The notes below the pieces were generated by a model. The model was not told the origin of the DNA. It did not search any database and saw nothing but the letters and a program-made list of their open reading frames with translations. This document shows positions 1 through 7,300 of a stretch of DNA of 7,769 nucleotides, piece by piece. The stretch lies in the NCBI GenBank assembly GCA_030149115.1, contig JASBSE010000443.1:1-7769 (forward strand). The letters are read 5' to 3'. This DNA comes from Winogradskyella sp. GTDB lineage: Bacteria > Bacteroidota > Bacteroidia > Flavobacteriales > Flavobacteriaceae. Numbering within the stretch: position 1 is the stretch's first letter; every line of letters starts with the position of its first letter. The position numbers were made by a program, and so were the translations under genes.

Positions 1-2114
1 TTATTCTCCCAATTGATTTTAGATTGGCTTACGAGGTAGAAAATGCGCACTTAGCTTCAACATTATCATTGAGCGATATGCGCGCTTGGAATCAAGAGCC
101 ACATAACCCAAGATTATTGGCTGAGAATGGTATCAATTTCGCCTTAACAACACATGGTTTAAAGTCTAAAAAATCTTTTAAATCTAATTTACTAAAAGCC
201 ATAGAAAGCGGACTTTCTAAACAAAAAGCACTTGAAGCGTTGACTACAGTTCCTGCTTCATTATTAGGAAAATCTGATGTTTTAGGCACTTTAAAAGCTG
301 GTAGCTATGCCAACTTTTTAATTACTTCTGGAGATATTTTTGAAAAGAACACAAAACTCTTCGAAAACTGGGTTCAAGGTGAAGCGCATGTAATTGAAGA
401 CATGAATACCAGAGATATTGATGGTGATTATACTTTTAAATTAGCAGGAGAAGATTACAAACTATCCATTTCTGGGAGTACATCAAAACCTAATGCAAAA
501 CTTGAAAGTGGAGACCATCAATTAGGTTCTAAATTAAACTACGCAAATGATTGGGTTAACCTCACCTTTAAAACTACAGACAGTACAAAAAGTGAATTTA
601 TTAGAGTTGTAGCCAATGCTGCAAATAATAACAGCCTTAATGGTAAAGCTATTCTACCTAATGGTAATGAATTGTCATTTTTTGCGAGTAAGGCTAGTTC
701 AAACGAGCAGGACGACTCAAAGAAAAAGGATAAGAAAGACTCAGAAACTTCAAACGAAAGTATGAGTCCTATCACCTATCCTAATCTAGCATTCGGATTC
801 ACAGAACAACCAAAATCTGAAACCTTATTATTCAAAAATGCTACGGTTTGGACCAATGAGAAAGATGGTATTTTAGAAAATACCGATTTACTTATTAAAA
901 ACGGTAAGATTTCTAAAATCGGTAAAAACCTTTCAGACAAAAACGCTACAGTTATTGATGCTACCGGAAAACACATCACTGCAGGAATCATTGACGAGCA
1001 CACACATATTGCTGCAGCTTCTATTAACGAAGGAGGACAAAATTCTTCTGCCGAAGTGACTATAGAAGATGTTATAGATGATGAGGACATTAACATTTAT
1101 CGAAATCTTGCTGGTGGAGTGACATCGATTCAGATTTTACATGGATCTGCAAATCCTATTGGTGGTCGTTCGGCAATTATTAAATTAAAATGGGGAGAAT
1201 CTGCGGATAATCTCATTTACGATAATTCACCAAAGTTTATAAAATTCGCTTTAGGTGAAAACGTAAAACAATCAAGATCTAGTAGAAATGAGCGTTTCCC
1301 GCAATCGCGAATGGGAGTTGAGCAAGTATTTGTAGATTATTTTACAAGAGCAAAAGCTTATGACGATGCCAAAAAAAGCGGTAAACCTTATCGTAAAGAT
1401 TATGAGATGGAAGTTTTAGCTGAAATTTTAAATAAAGAACGTTTCATTTCTTGCCACTCTTATGTGCAAAGTGAAATAAATATGTTGATGAAAGTTGCTG
1501 AGCAATTCAACTTCAACATTAACACATTTACACACATACTTGAAGGTTACAAAGTTGCTGATAAAATGAAAGATCATGGTGTTGGTGGCTCAACCTTTAG
1601 CGATTGGTGGGCATACAAATACGAAGTAAATGATGCTATACCTTACAACGCATCTATAATGCACAATGCAGGTGTAGTTACTGCGATTAATAGTGATGAT
1701 GCAGAAATGTCTCGCCGATTAAACCAGGAAGCTGCGAACTCTGTAAAATATGGTAATGTTAGCGAAGAGGATGCATTAAAATTTGTGACTCTAAATCCTG
1801 CAAAACTACTTCATTTAGATGACAGAGTTGGTAGCCTTAAAGTTGGTAAAGATGCTGATGTCGTTTTATGGTCAGATCATCCGCTTTCAGTATACGCAAA
1901 AGCTGAAAAAACAATTATTGAAGGTGTAACTTATTTTGATTTGGAGCGCGATAAACAAATGCGAAAAGCCATTCAAAAAGAAAAAAGTGAGCTTATTAAC
2001 AGTATGCTACAAGAGAAAAACAAAGGGTTGAAAACACAGCCTATCCAGAAGAAAGAAAAAGAATTATTGCATTGCGATTCTATGGATGGGGAGCATACAA
2101 CACATAATCATTAA
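1..2114 (+). CDS. Tandem-module amidohydrolase family protein (5' end missing)
   Basis: This is a metal-dependent amidohydrolase (TIM-barrel superfamily); the substrate cannot be read from sequence, though peptide-like or cyclic amides are plausible. The frame is open to the left edge (first full codon at 3), so the 703 residues seen are a C-terminal part; the TTG at 24 is not a credible start. Residues 1 to about 130 are the end of a first module, with the ALxxLTTVPAxLLG and GTLKAGxxANFLI motifs. Residues 138-229 are a beta-rich insert, and 232-253 a Lys/Asp/Ser-rich linker. About 275-647 is a complete second module: DEHTH (H333, H335), CHSY (H485), THILEGYK (H511) and NSDD (D565), matching the usual HxH, His, His and Asp ligands; the KFALGEN stretch (K414, E418) may hold a bridging ligand. 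A charged helix and a His-rich tail close the protein. It lies 11 bp upstream of a second amidohydrolase gene, so the two are probably co-transcribed. Family assignment is firm; specificity is unknown. A signal peptide is expected but lies outside the window. Confidence 0.93.
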   Translation, partial: ILPIDFRLAYEVENAHLASTLSLSDMRAWNQEPHNPRLLAENGINFALTTHGLKSKKSFKSNLLKAIESGLSKQKALEALTTVPASLLGKSDVLGTLKAGSYANFLITSGDIFEKNTKLFENWVQGEAHVIEDMNTRDIDGDYTFKLAGEDYKLSISGSTSKPNAKLESGDHQLGSKLNYANDWVNLTFKTTDSTKSEFIRVVANAANNNSLNGKAILPNGNELSFFASKASSNEQDDSKKKDKKDSETSNESMSPITYPNLAFGFTEQPKSETLLFKNATVWTNEKDGILENTDLLIKNGKISKIGKNLSDKNATVIDATGKHITAGIIDEHTHIAAASINEGGQNSSAEVTIEDVIDDEDINIYRNLAGGVTSIQILHGSANPIGGRSAIIKLKWGESADNLIYDNSPKFIKFALGENVKQSRSSRNERFPQSRMGVEQVFVDYFTRAKAYDDAKKSGKPYRKDYEMEVLAEILNKERFISCHSYVQSEINMLMKVAEQFNFNINTFTHILEGYKVADKMKDHGVGGSTFSDWWAYKYEVNDAIPYNASIMHNAGVVTAINSDDAEMSRRLNQEAANSVKYGNVSEEDALKFVTLNPAKLLHLDDRVGSLKVGKDADVVLWSDHPLSVYAKAEKTIIEGVTYFDLERDKQMRKAIQKEKSELINSMLQEKNKGLKTQPIQKKEKELLHCDSMDGEHTTHNH
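696..761 (+). other. Low-complexity charged linker between amidohydrolase modules
   Basis: This stretch encodes about 22 residues made almost only of Ser, Asn, Glu, Asp and Lys, including a KKKDKKD run. It separates the beta-rich insert from the second amidohydrolase module and is probably a flexible, solvent-exposed hinge. Function is inferred from composition only. Confidence 0.6.
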
Positions 2115-2125
2115 AAATTATTAAG

Positions 2126-2188
2126 ATGAAAACATTAAAACATATAAATATTGTTCTTTTAATGCTGTGTGTTACTTTAAGTTTTGCA
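2126..2188 (+). other. Sec signal peptide of the second amidohydrolase-like protein
   Basis: Residues 1-21 show a basic N-region, a Leu/Val/Ile core and an SFA|QQ cleavage site. A Cys at residue 15 is inside the core and preceded by Met-Leu, so it does not make a lipobox. A signal peptidase I substrate is the best reading. Confidence 0.85.
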
Positions 2189-3439
2189 CAGCAAACACCT
2201 GCACCAAAGCAAACCAAGGATTTTGCTATTGTTGGTGCTACTGCGCACATTGGTAATGGAGACGTTATTGAAAACAGTATCATCGTGGTAAGTAATGGTA
2301 AAATAACAACGATTGGTCCTGAGGCTTCTACTCCACTGACCAGACAAGCCATGGATATCATTGACGCAAAAGGCAAACACGTGTATCCAGGTTTTATAGT
2401 ATCTAACGGAACCTTAGGACTGGTTGAAGTTGATGCTGTTAAAGCATCTAATGATCTTTCTGAAATGGGAACTTTTAACCCTAATGTTCGTAGTATTATT
2501 GCTTATAACGCAGAGTCTAAAGTTGTAGAATCTATGCGACCTAATGGTGTTTTACTTGGGCAAGTAGTGCCTCGAGGAGGACGAATTACAGGAACCTCTT
2601 CTATTGTACAATACGATGCATGGAACTGGGAAGATGCGTCTATAAAAACAGACGATGGTATACACATTAACTGGCCAAGTAGCTTTAGTAGAGGGCGTTG
2701 GTGGCTAGGTGAAGATCCAGGTCTTAAACCAAACAAAAATTACGACAAGCAAGTAAAAGAACTAACAGATTACTTTAATGAAGCTAAAGCCTACAATAAT
2801 GGCAACAAAGCAACAAAGCACTTGCCGTTTGAGGCTATGTCTGGCTTGTTTAATGGTAGTCAGCATTTATACATCAATGCAGATGATGCTAAAAGCATCA
2901 CAGACGCTGTTAACTTTTCAAAAGCACAAGGTATTAGCAAAGTAACTATTGTAGGAGGCTACCAAGCCATTGAAGTTGCAGATGTTTTAAAGCAAAATAA
3001 TGTATCTGTAATGTTGCGACGTGTACACTCATTACCAGAATTAGAAGATCATGACTATGACTACAACTTCAAACAAGCTAAACAACTAGTTGATGCCGGT
3101 GTTTTGGTCTCGCTGGAAACTAGTGGAGATATGGAGCGTATGAATTCTAGAAATTTACCATTTTACGCAGGTACTACAGTAGCTCACGGATTAACGAAAG
3201 AGCAAGCGCTTCAATTAATAACATTAAATGCAGCCAAAATAATGGGAATTGATGATATGTACGGAAGCTTAGAGGTTGGCAAAAGCGCAACACTTTTTAT
3301 TAGCGAAGGCGATGCTTTAGATATGCGAACCAATAAGTTGACACATGCCTTTATTGATGGCAGAAACGTTAGTCTAGAAACGCATCAAACAAAGCTTTGG
3401 AAACGTTATTCTGAAAAATATAAAAATCAGGAAAACTAG
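2126..3439 (+). CDS. Exported amidohydrolase-like protein lacking the metal ligands
   Basis: This 437-residue protein has a Sec signal peptide (Lys/His N-region, hydrophobic core at residues 8-20, likely cleavage after SFA at 21), so it should be periplasmic or further exported. Residues 33-85 form the N-terminal beta part (AIVGATAHIGNG, IIVVSNGKITTIG), and the barrel ends with ALQLITLNAAKIMGIDD and GSLEVGKSATLFI at about 361-392, all hallmarks of the superfamily. The metal-binding HxH after PGFI is replaced by SNGT (N94, T96). The His positions near 252 and 276 are lost (INADDA, TIVGGYQ). The SDD Asp is replaced by Gly in TSGDMERM (G334). It is therefore probably non-catalytic, or uses a different site. 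The ATG at 2126 is favoured because the signal peptide starts there; the upstream bases are A/T-rich without a Shine-Dalgarno, normal for Bacteroidota. It is probably translated from the same mRNA as the upstream amidohydrolase. Confidence 0.9.
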   Translation: MKTLKHINIVLLMLCVTLSFAQQTPAPKQTKDFAIVGATAHIGNGDVIENSIIVVSNGKITTIGPEASTPLTRQAMDIIDAKGKHVYPGFIVSNGTLGLVEVDAVKASNDLSEMGTFNPNVRSIIAYNAESKVVESMRPNGVLLGQVVPRGGRITGTSSIVQYDAWNWEDASIKTDDGIHINWPSSFSRGRWWLGEDPGLKPNKNYDKQVKELTDYFNEAKAYNNGNKATKHLPFEAMSGLFNGSQHLYINADDAKSITDAVNFSKAQGISKVTIVGGYQAIEVADVLKQNNVSVMLRRVHSLPELEDHDYDYNFKQAKQLVDAGVLVSLETSGDMERMNSRNLPFYAGTTVAHGLTKEQALQLITLNAAKIMGIDDMYGSLEVGKSATLFISEGDALDMRTNKLTHAFIDGRNVSLETHQTKLWKRYSEKYKNQEN

Positions 3440-3444
3440 AAACT

Positions 3445-3473
3445 AAAAAGCGAGCTGAATAGCTCGCTTTTTT
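3445..3473. terminator. Bidirectional intrinsic terminator between convergent genes
   Basis: A perfect 12-bp inverted repeat (AAAAAGCGAGCT at 3445-3456, AGCTCGCTTTTT at 3461-3472) encloses a 4-base GAAT loop. The GC-rich core AGCGAGCT is flanked by A5 on one side and T6 on the other, so RNA from either strand ends in a U-tract. It lies 6 bp after the stop of the + strand amidohydrolase-like gene and 16 bp beyond the stop of the - strand lipoprotein gene, so it can end both transcripts. Confidence 0.92.
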
Positions 3474-3488
3474 AATGTATAATCACAA

Positions 3489-4286
3489 CTACTTTATAGT
3501 TTTAGCACCTTCTGGTATTTTAAAAATAGAGTCCTCTGGTGCTTTTTTAGATAATGAAGCATCAGTAAACATTACTGTATTTCGTTTTTCAGTTGGCAGG
3601 CTATTTTCGTACTTATACCAATCTATAGACTTAGGTAATTTTAAACCATTAAGCGTTTGCCAGTTGTTATAGCGAATAAAATGAAAGTCTTTACTCTTTT
3701 CATCTTTACCAAAAGTCACTGTATATCCTAACCATGCCATTTCACCTGTAGCTTTGTCATAGTAAATTTTATACTGGTCATCTGGTGACTCACCAACTCC
3801 AGATTCATAAGAAATTAAAATTCCTGGATATTTTTTATCCTCAAAAGTAAGTGGTTCAATATCTTCATACATAATACCATCATCTCCTAAAACAAAAGGC
3901 ATTGCATAAAAATAAAACATAAGACCTTTATAAAATTTGGCGTTGCCCTCGTATGGCTTATTGTCCTTTTCCAGAACCCATTGTGTAGTACCATCGTAAC
4001 CCATTTTATAATCTGGTGTTTCAATAACTTCAGCTCTTGTTTTTAGATTTAAAGTAGTTACTTCATTTCCGTTTGGTCTTTCCATTGTAAAGGAAAGTAA
4101 CTTCATGGTATTCCAAGTATCTATTCCGCCATGTGCATTAAACACTTTAGTAATTGATTCTGGGTAAATACTTGTTATTATGTCTTCTTTTTTAACTTCA
4201 TTTACAACTGTAGATTCTATTTGCTTTTCGTTTTTACAAGCTGAAAACAGTAAGATTATAAGTGAAAAGGAAATTGCTTTTTTCAT
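3489..4286 (-). CDS. DUF6503-like lipoprotein
   Basis: This 265-residue protein has a lipoprotein signal: MKKAISFSLIILLFSAC, with lipobox LFSA|C and the lipidated Cys at 17. The mature part begins CKNEKQ. I recognise the Bacteroidota family usually called DUF6503 from the HGG..W motif (AHGGIDTW, 51-58), the repeated beta-strand pattern, the YKIYYDKATGEMAWLGY segment (172-188) and the NGLKLP strand turn (213-218). Function is unknown; the alternating strands suggest a half-barrel fold like lipoprotein-carrier proteins, which is inference. No catalytic motif is visible. The start is fixed by the signal peptide. It is convergent with the amidohydrolase pair and separated by a terminator on each side, so it is probably monocistronic. 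The DUF name is from memory; lipoprotein status is much surer. Confidence 0.85.
   Translation of the reverse strand: MKKAISFSLIILLFSACKNEKQIESTVVNEVKKEDIITSIYPESITKVFNAHGGIDTWNTMKLLSFTMERPNGNEVTTLNLKTRAEVIETPDYKMGYDGTTQWVLEKDNKPYEGNAKFYKGLMFYFYAMPFVLGDDGIMYEDIEPLTFEDKKYPGILISYESGVGESPDDQYKIYYDKATGEMAWLGYTVTFGKDEKSKDFHFIRYNNWQTLNGLKLPKSIDWYKYENSLPTEKRNTVMFTDASLSKKAPEDSIFKIPEGAKTIK
4236..4286 (-). other. Lipoprotein signal peptide and lipidated Cys
   Basis: A Lys-Lys N-region is followed by a hydrophobic core (ISFSLIILLF) and the SAC cleavage triplet. The Cys codon is at 4236-4238. The next residues, Lys-Asn-Glu-Lys, partly resemble the Lys-plus-acidic export signals described for surface lipoproteins of Bacteroidota, but the match is loose. 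Confidence 0.85.
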
Positions 4287-4337
4287 GGTTAGATTTATTA
4301 GTTGGTCAATTGGACGAAGCTTAAATCTTTACATTAC

Positions 4338-4368
4338 AAAAAAGCTTCAGAAATAATCTGAAGCTTTT
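4338..4368 (-). terminator. Intrinsic terminator of the large T9SS protein gene
   Basis: An 11-bp perfect inverted repeat (AAAAGCTTCAG at 4340-4350, CTGAAGCTTTT at 4358-4368) has a 7-base loop. Read on the - strand it is followed by six T (complement of A6 at 4338-4343). It begins 20 bp after the stop codon of the large - strand gene. The other strand has only a T4 tract and no gene reading into it, so the useful direction is minus. It also insulates the lipoprotein gene downstream. Confidence 0.88.
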
Positions 4369-4388
4369 GAAACGTTATGTTTAAACCT

Positions 4389-7300
4389 TTATTCAACAAC
4401 TAACTTTTCAGTAATAATGTTATTACCACTTCTTAATTGAATAAAATACAATCCTGAATTTAAAGACTCCAGATTTAACTCAAAGGTATTATTAAATTCC
4501 TTTTTTGGAATATTGATTGTCTTGCCTTGAATGTCTATCAAAGAGACTTTAATGGTATTCAATAAATCTTGACTTAATGTGATTGTTACCTTATCTGTTG
4601 TCGGATTTGGAAAAACATTAACCTCTACACCTTCAAAATCATTTACAGAAAGTGGTTCAACAAACGTGGTATTGAATGTATTAGTAATAACAGGAGTATT
4701 AAAATCAAAATAAATCGCAGCTGTATTTGGTATAACGTCACCTAAAGCATAATCTGACTGTGGTTTTATTCTAAAGTACACAAAACCCATACTACCAGCT
4801 TCATCGTCTTGCTCTGCTGGTAAATTAATATTGTCAAAATACCATTCTAAATCACTCCCTGTTCTGGTTACTACATAATCATGACTAGAGCGCAGCATCT
4901 GGAACGATGTTTCATCTAACTGAGAATCCAATGCATCTTCAATTCTAATAAACTCAGCTGGTGCTGTTCCTAGATTCTGAAAACGAACTGTGTAATACAA
5001 CCATTCATCTGACAATATAAAATCGTCGTACACTATTTCAGGTCCGTGAGCTTCTGCTTTATCGTTAGGATCATATGATCCCACTACCACTTCTGTTAAC
5101 GTAGAAGTATTATTGTTTGCAACCATGTCATTAGTATCAGTTATATAGACTACAGAATTGGAAACCAAATCATCTAAAGCTACAGTAACTGGTGTTTGCA
5201 AAGTTATTTCAACTACTTCACTAGAAGATGCTGCTAAATCTGTAAAGTCCAAAATAAAGCCAGTAGCCGTCGTTGTAATGGACATGTTTGGATTGCTTAG
5301 AATAGTTGAAATGATTTCTAAATTTTCATCTAAAGTAAATTCAACAGAGCCACTAGCAATATCACTTCCAAGAAGATTTTCAATTATCAATAGATTAGTA
5401 TGTTCAAAACCTGGACGTGGTGGAGCCGATGGGTTAATTAAATACACTGCTAAATCTTCACAACTCAAATTATCTACTACTGGAAAATTAAGATCAACAA
5501 CTTCACCGAATAAAGCAGCTATGTCATCAAAAGAAGTCACTGGTTGCGTAAAGCAGCTTACTAGTTCACCATTAACAGCAAATGAAACATCATAAGTATC
5601 ATTTTCATCTGTACTAACTATTGTAAAACTTCCTGTTGATGTATTTACAACATTGACTACACCATCGTTATTCTTCTCATAAGAATAAGAACCTTGTAAA
5701 AAGTTATTTTCATTATCATCGAATACATTATTAGTATTCTGATCATTAAAAGCACCAACATTAATTAATCCTATATTACCAAAGTTAAAGCTATCACCTT
5801 CTAAAAAAACGGCTGTGTCCCATATATGATCTCCTTCGTCAGCTAAGACTAACTTTATTTCATATTCTGTATTTGGTATTACAGAAGCTGATGCTGTTAA
5901 AACAGCTGTTCTACCATTGTAATTGGTATCTCCAATACTATAGCCTTCAAAATATCCTGGATTACTGGTACAATTCGGGGAGTTATTAACATTTGTTACA
6001 TTTACAGGAGTACCATCTGGTAGCACTGCCAAATTTGTATAGGTTGTAGTACCCACTTCTCTCAGTAAAAAAGCAAAGCCATCCGAAAAACTACATTCTG
6101 TATTACCATCATACTCTTCTGAAGCCATTAGGTATCTAAAGCTTATTTCGTCCGAAGTTGGTATAAAATTAAATTTTATAAATACAGCATCATTGGTATT
6201 ACTGATGTTTAGAGCATTCTCTAAATCTACATCCCCAAGTTGGCTATTATTACCTGTTACCAAACTATTATCAAAAACATTACCACCATCATATGCTATT
6301 CCGGTCGTTAATACTACACCTTCTTCAAACGGGAAATTCTGAGCGGTGCCTCTATTAAAATAGCCGTAATTTTTTGTTTCAAGATCTGTAGGATTACCAT
6401 TAACTTGAGAAGAAAAGATGTTAACCGAAGAACCATCATGAACCAATACATTTAACACAAGCTCTTCTGGCGAAAAGGAAGATTGCAGATAATTATCATT
6501 ATTAATCAATACAATAGGTTCTGTTATTTCTACAGGTATAGAGATACTTCCTTCGCAACCCAAAGGATTGGGATTAGCATCCTGAACTGTTAACATCACG
6601 TTATAAGAACCTGCATCAGTAAATGTATGAGACACGCTGATGCCTGTAGCTGTGTTTCCATCACCAAAATCCCAATTATATTCGGCGTTTGTACCATCAT
6701 CCGAGAACGTTGCACTTGCATTAAAAGTGACTTCTTGGTTATTTGACGCCATTATAACTCCATTTTCATTGGCTTCAGGAACAGTACTATCAATTAAAGC
6801 CGTAATGTCTTGACAAGATTGATAACAATTTACATTGGCCATCCAACCAATCGTATTTCCTACTGTGTTTGAAAGAAAAGTTAAGGTTAAACAACCACTA
6901 GCATTAGTCTCTGAAGCGACTACCACTTCTGGGGAATACAACCCAGAAAAAACACCTATTAAATTGGCACTAGTACTATCTCCATCATATATTGATAACA
7001 AATCAAAATTTAATTGAGTTGTAAAAGATGTAAAATTTAACCCAACAAGATCTCCATCTACATCTGGACAAAATGTAATAGTGTAGTTCTCATCATCTGA
7101 ATAATTTCCATCTAAACCTCCAGAATCTGTAAAAATGCTACCACAAGCACTAAAAGTACCATTTTGCATCGTTATAACTTCTTCTGTATTACAGTTTGTC
7201 TCTACAACTAAATCCAATTCAACAAAAGTAATACAATTAGAACTATTAGCTTCTACCCTAGCGTGCAACGTTTGAGTGCTAGGTGCTACATTACTATATA

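Noticed and set aside
24..26. TTG as the start of the first amidohydrolase gene
   Set aside because: The frame is open upstream to the edge with family-like residues (ILPIDFR), there is no signal peptide, and the protein starts mid-domain. The gene is truncated by the window.
2165..2170. Lipobox at Cys15 of the second amidohydrolase-like protein
   Set aside because: The residues before the Cys are Leu-Met-Leu, without the small residue required at -1, and a good signal peptidase I site follows at SFA.
2080..2376. 98-codon hydrophobic - strand open frame over the gene junction
   Set aside because: It is antisense to the operon junction and the signal peptide region. Its hydrophobic look comes from the complementary strand.
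3475..3672. 65-codon + strand frame just after the bidirectional terminator
   Set aside because: It is antisense to the end of the lipoprotein gene and has no promoter or family match.
4287..4340. Promoter for the lipoprotein gene
   Set aside because: A promoter must lie near here, and a TTTG is present close to 4337-4340 on the - strand. I could not find a convincing TAnnTTTG -7 element at the right spacing, so I make no call.
5158..5595. 145-codon + strand open frame inside the large gene
   Set aside because: It lies antisense to well-conserved domains, has a Ser/Lys/Thr-rich composition typical of a shadow frame, and shows no family motif.
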